A DNA stretch of 64,000 nt from Arthrobacter sp. 260 (GTDB lineage Bacteria > Actinomycetota > Actinomycetes > Actinomycetales > Micrococcaceae): NCBI RefSeq assembly GCF_013116745.1, contig NZ_JABFOE010000005.1, positions 173,663 through 237,662 on the forward strand, in the 5' to 3' direction. The position numbers and the translations under genes were made by a program. The notes under the pieces are model-generated. The model saw only the letters and a program-made list of their open reading frames with translations. It searched no databases and was not told where the DNA came from. Shown here in pieces: positions 52,294 through 62,370 of the stretch (position 1 is the stretch's first letter; each line of letters starts with the position of its first letter).

Positions 52294-53685
52294 TTAGTCG
52301 GTGATGACGAGCGACTCCGCGATGGCTGCGAGGGCGTCGAACTCCGCCGACCCTGCGTACTGTTCCGCGTCGGCCACTGACGCGAAGACCGTGCCGCTGC
52401 CCTCCGTGTGGGGAGACAGCTGGAACTCGTTCGTCAGGGCCAGCAGGCCCACCTCGGTGCTTGAAATGACGTTGTAGAGCATGCATCCCTCGCCCGACGT
52501 CGGGTCGGTGGCCAGCACCACTCCGGTTGCCCCCACCACCTGCGCGCCCTCGAAGATCCGGAGAGCAAACCGGGCACTGACCGGCCCGCTCGGGGTGTCA
52601 ATCGATACCGGGATCGATCGCACTTCGCGCCACGGCACGGAGGCCTCCTGACAGGCGCCGCCGATCCCCGATTCCCGCGCCCGCTGCAGGGTGATGACCG
52701 GGGTGCCCGCCGTGTTGACCAGGTCCACTCCGTCCGGCCCGTCCACGATTCCCCAGGCGAGCGGGATCTGGTAGCGCAGGCCGAGCTCGGGGTTGTCGAG
52801 GCCCCGCACCAGCTCCTCAGCCGTTGGTCCTGCTCCCACCAGTTCCTCCCGCAGTTCCACCGGGATACCCGCCTCGATGAAGCGCTGGTCCATCAGCTCC
52901 TGGGGTGTCCCGTTGGGGTCTTCCATGAGGAACTCCCACTTCAGGACAGCTCCGTAGGTGTCAGTATCAATGACCCATTGACCATCGACCCGCTTGGCGA
53001 TGAAGTACCAGGCGTTTCCGCCGTCCTTGCCTTCGGCCGCGTAGCCCTCGTCGGTCATATCCATCGACATCCACTCGTCAGTGCACCCGATGACCGGGTA
53101 GAACTGGGGGTTGGTGGTCCACGGCGTATACGAGGAGAAGTCGCTTCCCTGCTCCATCAGCCGGTCCACGTCCTGGGGCCGGCACCCGACGTCGGCTGGT
53201 GGCCCGGTCGGGACCCCCGTAGGCTCCGCCCCGGGTTCACCGGTCGGCTCCCCCGTGGCGTCGCCGGTCGGCTCGGCTGTCGGCTCGCTGGTCAGTGTCG
53301 GCGCCCCGTCGACGGGCGTCGTCGCCTCGGGAATCGGCGCCGGTTCGGTGGTGGCAGCTGGCATCGGCCCCTGGGCGCCGAGCGTAGTGCCCACCACGAT
53401 CGCGCCGGCCACGGTTGCCGCCGCGGCCGCACCAGCGAGGACGACGACTACCCTGCGCCTGCGGGAGAGCGGCACCACTACCGGCCGGTCATCGCTGAAC
53501 ACTCCATCGTCGTCGTCGTCATCAGTCGCCGCGAGAGGAACGGCCAGTGGAATTGGGGTGACAGGATTTACGACGGCCCGGGAAGAGTCGGTGCCCGGGA
53601 CTGAGCCGGTATCGGGCCCGGTGGTGGCCCGGTCCTCTGCGCGTACCGGGTCAAGCCCCCGGATCAGATTTTCGATGTGGTCCAT
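52294..53685 (-). CDS. Membrane-anchored protein paired with the ECF sigma factor (putative anti-sigma/sensor)
   Basis: A 463-aa single-pass protein. The cytoplasmic part is short (about 78 residues, opening MDHIENLIRGLDPVRA, then acidic with a run of Asp) and lacks the HXXXCXXC zinc motif of classical anti-sigma factors. A helix at about 79-101 leads to a Pro/Thr/Glu repeat linker (EPTG repeats, about 110-163) and a large outer domain (about 165-463) with several Cys. It starts 1 nt after the sigma gene stop. By position it is likely an anti-sigma or signal-receiving partner; the domain itself is unrecognised. Confidence 0.7.
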   Translation of the reverse strand: MDHIENLIRGLDPVRAEDRATTGPDTGSVPGTDSSRAVVNPVTPIPLAVPLAATDDDDDDGVFSDDRPVVVPLSRRRRVVVVLAGAAAAATVAGAIVVGTTLGAQGPMPAATTEPAPIPEATTPVDGAPTLTSEPTAEPTGDATGEPTGEPGAEPTGVPTGPPADVGCRPQDVDRLMEQGSDFSSYTPWTTNPQFYPVIGCTDEWMSMDMTDEGYAAEGKDGGNAWYFIAKRVDGQWVIDTDTYGAVLKWEFLMEDPNGTPQELMDQRFIEAGIPVELREELVGAGPTAEELVRGLDNPELGLRYQIPLAWGIVDGPDGVDLVNTAGTPVITLQRARESGIGGACQEASVPWREVRSIPVSIDTPSGPVSARFALRIFEGAQVVGATGVVLATDPTSGEGCMLYNVISSTEVGLLALTNEFQLSPHTEGSGTVFASVADAEQYAGSAEFDALAAIAESLVITD

Positions 53686-53686
53686 T

Positions 53687-54223
53687 TCAGGCAGCTCCTT
53701 CAGCCATCAGTGCGGTGGGCAGCAGGGCGGCGAACGCCTTGCGGGCCCGGTGCAGGCGGACTTTCGCCGCGGACGGGCTGCAGGCCAGAACCTGGGCGAT
53801 GTCAGCCACGGGCAGGTCATCCCAGTACGCCAGGAGCAGGATCTCCCGTTCCTTGTCCCGCATTCCCAGAAGTGCGTCAGCCACCGTCTGCTGCTGGGCG
53901 CCCTGTTCGGTGCGCGATTCCAGCACCGCAGTGGCGCGGATCCGTTGCATGAGCATCTCGGATCGTTCCCGCCGCCGGTACTCATTGCCGATCAGATGGT
54001 GTGCCACGGCCAGAAGCCAGGCGATGGTCAGTTCCGCGGGATCCGGGTTGCGTTGCCACGCGACGCGGAAGACGTCGTTGGTCAGCTCGTCAGCCGCTTC
54101 GCGGCTGTTGATCCGGCGGTGAATATAGTTGAAAACGCGCGGGCGATGTTCCCTATGCAGTGCGGCAAAAACGCCTTCGTCATGCTGCAACACGTGGCCC
54201 CCTGGAGTGAGTAACCTGTTCAT
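53687..54223 (-). CDS. RNA polymerase sigma-70 family (ECF-type) factor
   Basis: A 178-aa ECF-like sigma factor: region 2 with VFNYIHRRINSREAADELTNDVFRVAW and region 4 with LPVADIAQVLACSPSAAKVRLHRARKA (both quoted by segment, about residues 30-57 and 135-162). The start is uncertain: ATG 54223 lacks a ribosome site and may be leaderless, while GTG 54193 has AGGGGG close upstream. It is co-transcribed with the membrane partner. The regulon is unknown; GTAACC-17-AAACTA just upstream could be an autoregulated promoter. Confidence 0.85.
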   Translation of the reverse strand: MNRLLTPGGHVLQHDEGVFAALHREHRPRVFNYIHRRINSREAADELTNDVFRVAWQRNPDPAELTIAWLLAVAHHLIGNEYRRRERSEMLMQRIRATAVLESRTEQGAQQQTVADALLGMRDKEREILLLAYWDDLPVADIAQVLACSPSAAKVRLHRARKAFAALLPTALMAEGAA

Positions 54224-54286
54224 GCACAGTTAGTTTCCAGCTAACCCGCCAAGGTTACAGAGCGGCCCGGTTACGCTGCCGCCAGT

Positions 54287-55261
54287 TTAGAGGGCGCGTG
54301 GATGCGCAGCAGCATATACCTCGCGGAGCGTATCCGCAGTGACCAGCGTGTACACCTGCGTGGTGGTGACCGAGGCATGTCCCAGCAGCTCCTGGACTAC
54401 CCGCACGTCGGCGCCACCCTCCAGGAGGTGCGTCGCGAACGAGTGCCGCAGGGTGTGCGGCGACACCTCCCCGGTGACTCCCGCCTTCTCTGCGGCCGAC
54501 TTCAGGATGGTCCACGCACTTTGCCGGCTCAGCCGCCCGCCGCGCAGGTTCAGGAACAGCGCAGGGTTACCCCTGCCGTTCGCCGAAAGGGCAGGCCGTG
54601 CCCGCACCAGGTACGAGTCGATGGCCTTCGCCGCGTAGGATCCCAGCGGCACCATCCGCTCCTTGGACCCCTTGCCGAACAGGCGGACGACGGCGGGACC
54701 CTCAAGCGCCTCGTCGACCGATACGTCGTCGACGTCGAGTCCCACCGCCTCGCTGATCCGGGACCCGGTGGAGTACAGGAATTCCAGGAGCGCCCGGTCC
54801 CGCTGGCCGCCCGGGGTATCGGTGTTGACCGCCTCGAGGATCCGGGTCACCTCGTCCACCGAGATGGCCTTGGGGAGCCGTTTCCCGGCGATGGGCGGGT
54901 GCACGTCGTGGGCGGGGTCGGCCGTGCAGATCCCTTCCAGAGCCCAGAACCGGTGGAGACCACGGACGGCGACGACGGTGCGCGCGGCCGAGCGCGGGCT
55001 TAGCGGGGCGAGGCCGTCCGACCCCGTGGAGATGGCCTGCGCGAACGCTGAAATGTCGTGCCGGGTGATTAGCTGTACCTCGGTGATGGCGCGGGCGGCG
55101 ATAAACCGGTGGTACCGCAGCAGGTCGCGCCGGTACGCGGCGAGCGTGTTCACCGACAGTCCGCGCTCCACGGCCATGTGCTGGAGGTATTCGCTCATCA
55201 GCCGTCCGGGGCCGGTCTCCCGCAGCTCATCGACGGCGGTGCGCGTTGCTGGGGCCGTCAT
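54287..55261 (-). CDS. xerD: Site-specific tyrosine recombinase XerD
   Basis: Resolves chromosome dimers at dif. The 324-aa protein has the N-terminal core-binding SAM-like domain ([19 protein letters not shown]) and the catalytic domain with the Arg in [14 protein letters not shown], the [18 protein letters not shown] segment (His-x-x-Arg), [13 protein letters not shown] with the Tyr nucleophile, and a basic tail. ATG 55261 overlaps the Nudix gene stop by 4 nt. It is the last gene of the long minus-strand operon; in M. tuberculosis the equivalent is Rv1701. Confidence 0.93.
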   Translation of the reverse strand: MTAPATRTAVDELRETGPGRLMSEYLQHMAVERGLSVNTLAAYRRDLLRYHRFIAARAITEVQLITRHDISAFAQAISTGSDGLAPLSPRSAARTVVAVRGLHRFWALEGICTADPAHDVHPPIAGKRLPKAISVDEVTRILEAVNTDTPGGQRDRALLEFLYSTGSRISEAVGLDVDDVSVDEALEGPAVVRLFGKGSKERMVPLGSYAAKAIDSYLVRARPALSANGRGNPALFLNLRGGRLSRQSAWTILKSAAEKAGVTGEVSPHTLRHSFATHLLEGGADVRVVQELLGHASVTTTQVYTLVTADTLREVYAAAHPRAL

Positions 55262-55950
55262 GGTCGGTTCTTCAGGACCGATCCGTTGGGCCAGGTGTGG
55301 TGCTGGCTGGCATGCTCTGGCCACGGTTCGTCGGCGGGCCGCAATCGGTCGTACCCGGTGGTGCGGGCGGCCGCCGCAGCGAGGACTGCAGCAATGGCTG
55401 ACGGGCTGTGGATCCGGCCTGCCAGGACACCGTCGACGGCGTCGTCCAGATCCACCCACGCCATTTCGATTTCGGCTTCCTCGTGGGTCCGTTCGTGCCG
55501 TGCATCGGGGTGGATGTCGGTGACGCCCCGCGCGAGGTAGATGCGCAGCGCTTCACTGGACGAGCCGGGCGACAGGAACAGGTCGGTGAGGACATTCCAC
55601 CGGTCCGCGCGCAGGTCGGCTTCTTCGGCGAGCTCCCGGGCCGCAGCGGCCACGAAGTCTTCACCCGGAACGTCCAGCAGCCCGGCCGGGATCTCCCACA
55701 GCGTCATCCGCACCGGGTGGCGGTACTGGTTGATCAGGAGCACCTGACCCACGTCGTTCATCGCGAGGACGGCCACGGCGCCGGGATGCTCGATGTAGTC
55801 GCGCACCAGCTGTTCGTGGCCGTCGTCGTCGACCAGGGAGAACGTGTCACTGACGACGTTCCAGATCCGCCCTTCGTACACCACCGACGAGTCCAGCAGC
55901 CGCCGGGGGCTTTGCTGGTCGGCGAGGGGACGGGTCGACGGATCGCCCAT
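55258..55950 (-). CDS. Nudix ADP-ribose pyrophosphatase
   Basis: A 230-aa Nudix hydrolase. [24 protein letters not shown] (cited here in parts, about residues 89-112) is the Nudix box, preceded by [18 protein letters not shown], which is typical of ADP-ribose and related sugar-nucleotide pyrophosphatases. It is followed by [18 protein letters not shown]. It lies 2 nt after pyrG and overlaps xerD by 4 nt, corresponding to Rv1700. Confidence 0.9.
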   Translation of the reverse strand: MGDPSTRPLADQQSPRRLLDSSVVYEGRIWNVVSDTFSLVDDDGHEQLVRDYIEHPGAVAVLAMNDVGQVLLINQYRHPVRMTLWEIPAGLLDVPGEDFVAAAARELAEEADLRADRWNVLTDLFLSPGSSSEALRIYLARGVTDIHPDARHERTHEEAEIEMAWVDLDDAVDGVLAGRIHSPSAIAAVLAAAAARTTGYDRLRPADEPWPEHASQHHTWPNGSVLKNRP

Positions 55951-55952
55951 GA

Positions 55953-57638
55953 TCAGGCCTTGACTCCACGGCGGAGCAGCGCAGCCTTGACCAGGCCGGC
56001 GAACAGCGGGTGCGGCCGGGTGGGCCGTGAGCTGAGCTCCGGGTGCGCCTGGGTGGACACGTAGTACGGGTGGGTTTCCTTGGGTAGTTCAACGAATTCC
56101 ACCAGGTTGCCGTCGGGGGAGGTTCCGGAGAACACCATTCCCGCGGCGGCGATCTTGTCCCGGAAGTCGTTGTTGACCTCGTAGCGGTGGCGGTGCCGTT
56201 CGCTGACAGTGGTCTTGCCGTAGGTGCGGGCCACAACCGAGCCTTCGTCGAGCTTCGCTTCCCACAGCCCGAGGCGCATGGTGCCGCCCATGTCGCCGTC
56301 ACCGTCGACAATGTGCAGCTGCTCGGCCATCGTGGCGATGACCGGGTACTCCGTGTCGGGATCGAACTCGCTGGAGGATGCGCCCTCAAGGCCCACCACG
56401 TTGCGGGCGTACTCGATGACCATGCACTGCAGGCCGAGGCAGAGCCCCAGGGTGGGGACCGAGTTTTCTCGGGCGTATTTGAGGGCGCCCAGCTTGCCTT
56501 CGAGGCCGCGGATGCCGAAGCCGCCCGGCACGCAGATGGCGTCGGCTCCGTCGAGGGCCTTGGCCGCGCCTTCGGGGGTGTCGCACTCGTCGGAGGGCAC
56601 CCAGCGGATGATGACCTTGGACTTGTTGGCGAATCCGCCGGCCCGCAGCGCCTCGGTGACCGACAGGTAGGCGTCCGGCAGGTCAATGTACTTGCCCACC
56701 AGCGCGATCTCGACGGTGTGCTTGGGGTGGTGCACGGCGTCGAGCAGCTTGTTCCACTTGGTCCAGTTGACGTCCTTGAACTTCAGGTCCAGGGCCTGCA
56801 CGATGTAGGCGTCGAGCCCCTGGGCGTGAAGGGTCTTGGGGATGTCGTAGATGCTGGCGGCATCGGCGGCGTTCACGACGGCGTCGATGTCGACGTCGCA
56901 CATCCTGCCGATCTTTTCCCGCATGGCGTCCGGGACCTCACGGTCCGACCTGATGACGATCGCGTCCGGCTGGATACCGATGGAGCGCAGCATCGCCACC
57001 GAGTGCTGGGTGGGCTTGGTCTTCAGTTCCTGGGACGGTCCGATGTACGGCACCAGGGAGACGTGCAGGAAGAACACGTTGTTGCGGCCGATGTCCTGGC
57101 GCACCTGCCGGGCGGCTTCAAGGAAGGGCTGGGACTCGATGTCACCGACGGTGCCGCCGATCTCGGTGATAATGACGTCGGGTGCCTTCTTGGCCTCGAC
57201 AGGCTCGGAGGGCAGCCGCATCCGGCGTTTGATCTCGTCGGTGATGTGGGGAATGACCTGCACCGTGTCACCGAGGTACTCGCCGCGGCGTTCCTTGGCG
57301 ATGACCGTCGAGTAGATCTGGCCGGTGGTGACGTTCGCTGACCCGTCGAGGCTCTCGTCGAGGAAGCGTTCATAGTGGCCGATGTCGAGGTCGGTCTCAG
57401 CGCCGTCGTCGGTCACGAAGACCTCGCCGTGCTGGAAGGGATTCATGGTGCCCGGGTCTACGTTGAGATACGGGTCGAGCTTCTGCATTGTGACGGATAG
57501 GCCACGCGCACGGAGAAGATGACCGAGGCTTGAAGCGGTGAGTCCCTTCCCGAGGGAGGAGGCTACGCCGCCCGTCACGAAGACGTGCTTGGTAGTCTTG
57601 GCGGACTTCTGGAACCGGGAATTTGTTGATTGCACCAC
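55953..57638 (-). CDS. pyrG: CTP synthase
   Basis: Makes CTP from UTP, ATP and glutamine. The 561-aa protein has an N-terminal synthetase domain ([42 protein letters not shown]) and a glutamine amidotransferase domain from about 300 with GLCLGLQC (catalytic Cys) and the His/Glu at HPELSSRP. I take the GTG at 57638, with AGG 10 nt upstream and 11 nt after the recN stop; the open frame to 57656 would overlap recN. The position matches Rv1699. Confidence 0.94.
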   Translation of the reverse strand: MVQSTNSRFQKSAKTTKHVFVTGGVASSLGKGLTASSLGHLLRARGLSVTMQKLDPYLNVDPGTMNPFQHGEVFVTDDGAETDLDIGHYERFLDESLDGSANVTTGQIYSTVIAKERRGEYLGDTVQVIPHITDEIKRRMRLPSEPVEAKKAPDVIITEIGGTVGDIESQPFLEAARQVRQDIGRNNVFFLHVSLVPYIGPSQELKTKPTQHSVAMLRSIGIQPDAIVIRSDREVPDAMREKIGRMCDVDIDAVVNAADAASIYDIPKTLHAQGLDAYIVQALDLKFKDVNWTKWNKLLDAVHHPKHTVEIALVGKYIDLPDAYLSVTEALRAGGFANKSKVIIRWVPSDECDTPEGAAKALDGADAICVPGGFGIRGLEGKLGALKYARENSVPTLGLCLGLQCMVIEYARNVVGLEGASSSEFDPDTEYPVIATMAEQLHIVDGDGDMGGTMRLGLWEAKLDEGSVVARTYGKTTVSERHRHRYEVNNDFRDKIAAAGMVFSGTSPDGNLVEFVELPKETHPYYVSTQAHPELSSRPTRPHPLFAGLVKAALLRRGVKA

Positions 57639-57649
57639 GGAGTTCGAGC

Positions 57650-59377
57650 CTAGCACTTCGACGCTGTCCGCGCTGCGTCTGCGAGCAGTTCCTCGGCGTG
57701 TGCCTGTGCCGAGGCCGACTCTTCCTGGCCCGCGAGCATGCGGGCCAGTTCACGGACCCGCTCGGCTTCGGGCAGGACTTCGACGTCACTGGCGGTGACT
57801 CCGTCGCCCGCGGCGGTCGCCGACACGTTTTTCGTCACCCGGATGTGCTGGGACGCGAACGCCGCCACCTGGGGCAAATGGGTGACCACAATCACCTGCA
57901 CATGCTCGGCGAGCATGGCCAGTCGCCGACCGATTTCGACAGCCGCCTTGCCCCCCACTCCCGCATCCACCTCGTCGAAGACGAACGTGGGAACGGGGTC
58001 GACGGCGGCGAGCACCACCTCGATGGCGAGCATCACGCGTGAGAGTTCACCTCCCGAGGCGCCCTTGCCCAGCGGCCGGGCTGCGGAGCCGGGGTGCGGC
58101 TGGAGGAGGAAGGCGATCGAGTCGGCACCGAACAGGCTCCGTTCACCGGGCGTCACCTCGATGACCAGGCTGGCGGCGGCCATGGCGAGGGCGGAGAGTT
58201 CGTCGGTGACCCGTTCGGCAAGGGTGGCCGCCGCGCTGGTGCGTAGATCGGTCAACTCTGCTGCCTGCTTGGCGACCGCTTCCTCGAGGGTGTCGATCTC
58301 GGCCGTGAGGGCTTCGATCCGGGTGGAATCGTCACCGAGCTCGCCGAGCCGGAGCTGCCCGGCCTCGGCCCACTCCAGGACCTCATCAATGCTGGGCGCG
58401 TATTTACGGACGAGGACGGCCAGTTCAGCCCGTCGGGATTCCACTTCGGCGAGCCGGCCCGGCCCGTCGCTGTCGAGGGAGGCGCTGTACCCGGAGAGCT
58501 CGGTGGAGATGTCGGTGAGGATGTAGCCCACCTCGGCGAGCCGGCCGGCCAGGGCGGCCAGCGCAGGGTCGTGATCCCCCGCCGACTCGAGCTGGCGTTT
58601 GGCGGCGTCAACGAGCACCGTGGCGTCCTGGTCGTCAGCGAACTCCCCCGACACCAGTGCCTGGTGGGCCTTGTACGCGGCGGTGCGGAGCTCCTCGACG
58701 TGGCCCAGCCGCATGGACTCAGCCTTGAGGTTCTCGTCCTCACCGGGCTGGGGCGCCAGCGCTTCGATTTCTTCGAGTGCTGCGTGCAGGGACTCGGCCT
58801 CGCGGAGCCGTTCCCGCGAGTCGGTGCGTAGCCGGTCCAGTTCGTCAACCGCGTCCTGCAGGCGCCGGTAGCTTTCCTGGTAGCGGGTCAGCGCTCCGGA
58901 AAGATCCGGCCCGGCGAACTTGTCGAGAGCCTCGCGCTGTGCGGCCGCGGTCTTCAGTCGCAGCTGGTCCGATTGGCCGTGCACCACCACGAGGGCGGCG
59001 CCCAGTTCCGCGAGCACTCCCGCAGGGGCAGACCTGCCTCCGACGTAGGCGCGGCTGCGGCCCTCGCCGTTGACCGTCCGCGCGACGATGAGTTCGGCTG
59101 ATCCGTCCGATTCCTCAAGCTCGCCGCCTGCTTCCGCGGCGCGTAGTGCGGCGGTGCTCTGTGGGGCGAGCCTGAGGACGGCCTCGGCTGACGCTGCCTT
59201 TGCCCCGAGGCGCACCGCTCCGGCGTCGGCCCGGGCGCCGAGCAGCAGGCCCAGCGCCGTGACCACCATGGTTTTACCGGCACCGGTTTCACCGGTCACC
59301 ACGGTGAACCCGCCGGAGAGGTGGAGGGTGGCGTCGGTGATGACGCCCAGGTCGCGGATGCGGATTTCTTCGATCAT
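57650..59377 (-). CDS. recN: DNA repair protein RecN
   Basis: SMC-like ATPase acting early in double-strand break repair. The 575-aa protein has Walker [17 protein letters not shown] near residue 30, long coiled-coil segments (about 160-370), the signature [16 protein letters not shown] and Walker [19 protein letters not shown] 59377 directly follows the nadK stop, with CAGGAGG upstream. It corresponds to Rv1696. Confidence 0.94.
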   Translation of the reverse strand: MIEEIRIRDLGVITDATLHLSGGFTVVTGETGAGKTMVVTALGLLLGARADAGAVRLGAKAASAEAVLRLAPQSTAALRAAEAGGELEESDGSAELIVARTVNGEGRSRAYVGGRSAPAGVLAELGAALVVVHGQSDQLRLKTAAAQREALDKFAGPDLSGALTRYQESYRRLQDAVDELDRLRTDSRERLREAESLHAALEEIEALAPQPGEDENLKAESMRLGHVEELRTAAYKAHQALVSGEFADDQDATVLVDAAKRQLESAGDHDPALAALAGRLAEVGYILTDISTELSGYSASLDSDGPGRLAEVESRRAELAVLVRKYAPSIDEVLEWAEAGQLRLGELGDDSTRIEALTAEIDTLEEAVAKQAAELTDLRTSAAATLAERVTDELSALAMAAASLVIEVTPGERSLFGADSIAFLLQPHPGSAARPLGKGASGGELSRVMLAIEVVLAAVDPVPTFVFDEVDAGVGGKAAVEIGRRLAMLAEHVQVIVVTHLPQVAAFASQHIRVTKNVSATAAGDGVTASDVEVLPEAERVRELARMLAGQEESASAQAHAEELLADAARTASKC

Positions 59378-60301
59378 TTAGCTCGTGCCTCCTGCGTGGC
59401 TTGCGGGGCCGCGCCAGCCCTGCGTGGGGAGCGAAAATTTCTTGACCAGGCGTTCGGAGAACGGGGACAGCAGTGTCCGCGCCAACCGGACCGGGGTGTC
59501 GCAGCGGCGGACCTCCACGCGCGCTCCGGGTGGCAGGTGGGCCGTGCGCCGGCCATCGCACCACAGGACACCCGCCGCGTCGGTGCGGGTGAGGATTTCC
59601 ACTGCCAGCACCGACGTCGGGGCGATGACCAGCGGTTTGGTGAACAGCGCGTGGGCGCTGATCGGCACCATCAGGAGGGCCTCCAGCTCGGGCCAGACCA
59701 CTGGACCGCCCGACGAAAATGCGTACGCTGTGGACCCGGTGGGGGTTGCCATCACCACCCCGTCGCAGCCGAACGAGCTGACAGGACGGCCATCAACCTC
59801 CATCACCACTTCGATCATCCGTTCACGGCTGGCCTTCTCGACCGCCGCCTCGTTGAGCGCCCACGTCTGGGCGACGAGGACGTCCCCCTGCCAGACCTGG
59901 ACGTCGATCGTCATGCGCTCCTCGACGGTGTAGTCCCGGTCGACGACGCGCCGCACCGTCTCCGTGAGGTCGGCCCGTTCACTTTCGGCGAGGAACCCGA
60001 CATGGCCCAGGTTGACCCCCAGCAGGGGGACCTCCGATCCCCGGACCAGCTCAGCGGCGCGCAGGATGGTGCCGTCACCGCCGAGCACCATGCCCAGTTC
60101 AATGTCCTCCAGCTCGACGTCGACCCCCAGCGTTTCGGTTGGGGCGGCGAGCACCCCGTACTCGTTCTGGATGTCCTTGAGCTCCTCGACCCGCATGACG
60201 GGGGTCAGCCCGGCGCGGTGCAGCTGCGTGCAGGCCTCCTGCGCAGCCGCCATCGCGTCCCGTCGCCCGGTGTGGGCGAGAACCAGTATCCGTCGTGTCA
60301 T
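59378..60301 (-). CDS. nadK: NAD kinase
   Basis: Phosphorylates NAD to NADP using ATP (or polyphosphate in Actinobacteria). The 307-aa protein shows GGDGTILRAAEL near residue 75, the GVNLGHVGFLAE motif, the TPTGSTAYAFSSGGPV stretch and the C-terminal NE-loop region. The ATG overlaps the tlyA stop by 4 nt. It corresponds to Rv1695. Confidence 0.94.
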   Translation of the reverse strand: MTRRILVLAHTGRRDAMAAAQEACTQLHRAGLTPVMRVEELKDIQNEYGVLAAPTETLGVDVELEDIELGMVLGGDGTILRAAELVRGSEVPLLGVNLGHVGFLAESERADLTETVRRVVDRDYTVEERMTIDVQVWQGDVLVAQTWALNEAAVEKASRERMIEVVMEVDGRPVSSFGCDGVVMATPTGSTAYAFSSGGPVVWPELEALLMVPISAHALFTKPLVIAPTSVLAVEILTRTDAAGVLWCDGRRTAHLPPGARVEVRRCDTPVRLARTLLSPFSERLVKKFSLPTQGWRGPASHAGGTS

Positions 60302-61170
60302 TGAAGCTCCGTCGTATCCAGTGCGCCGTGCGGCGTGCCGGTAACTAGCCGGGCATCGGTAAATGCAGTGCTGGAGTCCAGCACCTGCAAGGTCAGGAGA
60401 TCCTGCTCCTCCTCGATCCTAGGCACCAACGGTCCCGGGGGCACGGTTATCCACACAAAGAACTCAACATTTCCGTCCTGACCCGGCAGCGGACTGCGAA
60501 TCAGGCCCGCAACGGTGAGCCCCAGGCCCAGCGCGTGCCGGACGACCAGGCCGACCGCCCGTCTCCGCTCCTGCTCGGATGCGACGACTCCCGAGGAGTT
60601 GAGTTTCCCCTTGCCCACCTCGAACTGGGGTTTGATGAGCAGGACCATGTCCCCACCCGGCCGGGTGGCACGTGCCAGCGGCAAGAGCACCAGGGTGAGC
60701 GAGATGAAGGACAGGTCGGCCACCGTCAGCTCAGCCGGCCCCCCGATGGCCTCGGGCTCCAGCTGGCGTACGTTGAGGCCTTCGACCACTTCCACCCGCG
60801 GGTCACGGCGGAGCTCGTCAACCAGCTGCCCGTGCCCGACGTCGACGGCGGCGACGCGCGCCGCCCCCGCCCGCAGGAGTACCTCGGTGAACCCTCCAGT
60901 CGAGGCGCCCGCGTCCAGGCACTGCTTCCCTTTCACCTGGATCGAGCTGAACTCGCGCAGGGCGCCGTCGAGCTTCACCCCGGCCCTGCTGACGAAGTCC
61001 GGGGCCCCGGCGGTGTCAACGGTCAGGTGTTCGGTCTCAGCCACTTTCGCGGCAGCCTTCACCTGGACGATGCCGTCCCGGCGGACCCGCCCGGCGGCGA
61101 TCAGTTGGGAAGCCTGGGACCGGGAACGGGCGAGGCCACGCACCACGAGGGCCTGGTCAAGCCGTGTCAT
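60298..61170 (-). CDS. tlyA: TlyA-family rRNA 2'-O-methyltransferase
   Basis: Methylates cytidine 2'-OH in 16S and 23S rRNA (C1409/C1920 in mycobacteria), affecting capreomycin sensitivity. The 290-aa protein has an N-terminal S4 domain (RLDQALVVRGLARSRSQASQ) and an RrmJ-like domain with CLDAGASTGGFTEVLLRAGA for SAM, and the DLSFISLTLVLLPL motif. ATG 61170 begins inside the preceding small gene (14-nt overlap). It corresponds to Rv1694. Confidence 0.92.
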   Translation of the reverse strand: MTRLDQALVVRGLARSRSQASQLIAAGRVRRDGIVQVKAAAKVAETEHLTVDTAGAPDFVSRAGVKLDGALREFSSIQVKGKQCLDAGASTGGFTEVLLRAGAARVAAVDVGHGQLVDELRRDPRVEVVEGLNVRQLEPEAIGGPAELTVADLSFISLTLVLLPLARATRPGGDMVLLIKPQFEVGKGKLNSSGVVASEQERRRAVGLVVRHALGLGLTVAGLIRSPLPGQDGNVEFFVWITVPPGPLVPRIEEEQDLLTLQVLDSSTAFTDARLVTGTPHGALDTTELQ

Positions 61171-61354
61171 GGTCCTCGGCGGGATCGGCGTTGAGTTCGG
61201 CCAGCAGATCGTTGTGCAGGCCAATGTAGAGCGTGTTGTGGTCATCGACGGGAAGATCAGGGAGGGCGGTCAGCGTGCTGGTCAGCGCGTCAACGCTCCC
61301 GTCGCCGGTGGGATCCGGGGCGGGCGGGAACACCGGGGCATCCTCATCCGTCAT
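61157..61354 (-). CDS. Conserved small protein between the HAD phosphatase and tlyA (Rv1693-like)
   Basis: A 65-aa acidic protein, MTDEDAPVFPPAP at the start and a short helical core (DALTSTLTALPDLPVDDHN, then LYIGLHNDLLAELN). The ATG overlaps the stop of the upstream HAD gene by 4 nt, and its end overlaps tlyA by 14 nt, so its translation is tightly coupled to both. M. tuberculosis keeps a small gene (Rv1693) at the same place. Function is unknown. Confidence 0.72.
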   Translation of the reverse strand: MTDEDAPVFPPAPDPTGDGSVDALTSTLTALPDLPVDDHNTLYIGLHNDLLAELNADPAEDHDTA

Positions 61355-62370
61355 CGCTGGGTGTCTTCGGCGAGCACCCGGGGGCCGTCGGACATCGCGA
61401 GTTCGGGCTGCGTTGCCGAGGTGGTGTCGGGGTTCGCAGTCCACCACGCGCTGCAGGCCGCACGCCAGGTGTCCAGGTCCTCGTTCTGCCCTCGCAGGTG
61501 GAGCACTCCCGCCTCCATCCAGGCAGTCGCAGCGCCACAACTGTGCACCCCGTCAGCCACGGTAACGTCCGGGTAGGGTTCGTAGAGGTCCGCGAGGCTG
61601 GCCAGCAGGAACCGCGGGCGTTCGTCGGTGACAGCGGCCAATGCCGTCTGCGCGGTGTCGACGCCGGTGAGCACCAGGGCGGTGTCCATGCGTGCCCGGT
61701 TGCCGCCCAGGATGTCGGTGTCGAGCCGGTCCCCCACGACCAGCGGCCGGCTCACCCCGAGGTGCTTCGCTGCGGTAATGAACAGGGGCGCTTCGGGTTT
61801 GCCGGCCACGACTGGCGTCTTCCCGGTGGCGGCCGTGACCGCAGCGACGAGTGACCCGTTGCCGGGAGCGATTCCACGGGTCTGCGGGATGGACAGGTCG
61901 GTGTTGGTCGCGACCCAGACCGCCCCGCCAGCGACCGCGTAGGCGGTCTCGGCGAGATCCTTCCAGGCCAGCCCGGGGTCGAAGCCCTGGATCACCGCCG
62001 CAGGGGTCGGCTCCGCTGAGGTCACCGGGATCAACCCCTGGGCAGCGACATGATCAATAAGGGTCTGGCTGCCGGTCACCAGGACCGTCGATCCCTCGGG
62101 TACCAGCGTGGCCAGCAGCTCCGCTCCCGCGAGGGCTGAACCGAACACCTGCCCTGCGGTTGCCGGTGCGCCCAACTCACGCAGGTGTGCAGCTACCTGT
62201 TCCGAGGAACGGGATGCGTTGTTGGTGATGTAGGCCAGTGCGACGCCGGCACCTGCCAGGCGTTCCAACGATTCCACTGCTTGGGGAATGGCGTGGGGCC
62301 CCGCGTACACCACACCGTCCAGGTCGGCCAGCAGTGCGTCGTAGGAGGAGATCAGTGAAACCTCAGTCAT
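61351..62370 (-). CDS. HAD-IIA phosphatase (Rv1692-like)
   Basis: A 339-aa NagD-type HAD phosphatase. The nucleophile Asp is in LLADLDGVVYAG, YITNNASRS is motif II, VVAGKPEAPLF and GVSRPLVVGDRLDTDILGG hold motifs III and IV, and a cap domain lies between. A C-terminal extension of about 65 residues follows. The M. tuberculosis homologue Rv1692 acts on glycerol 3-phosphate; the same substrate is plausible here. ATG 62370 has GAGAGGAACC upstream and overlaps the upstream gene. Confidence 0.88.
   Translation of the reverse strand: MTEVSLISSYDALLADLDGVVYAGPHAIPQAVESLERLAGAGVALAYITNNASRSSEQVAAHLRELGAPATAGQVFGSALAGAELLATLVPEGSTVLVTGSQTLIDHVAAQGLIPVTSAEPTPAAVIQGFDPGLAWKDLAETAYAVAGGAVWVATNTDLSIPQTRGIAPGNGSLVAAVTAATGKTPVVAGKPEAPLFITAAKHLGVSRPLVVGDRLDTDILGGNRARMDTALVLTGVDTAQTALAAVTDERPRFLLASLADLYEPYPDVTVADGVHSCGAATAWMEAGVLHLRGQNEDLDTWRAACSAWWTANPDTTSATQPELAMSDGPRVLAEDTQR

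Noticed and set aside
54287..55261. Tyrosine recombinase as an integrase of a mobile element
   Set aside because: Its position in the conserved pyrG-Nudix operon and its length and motifs fit chromosomal XerD; no attachment sites or phage genes are present.
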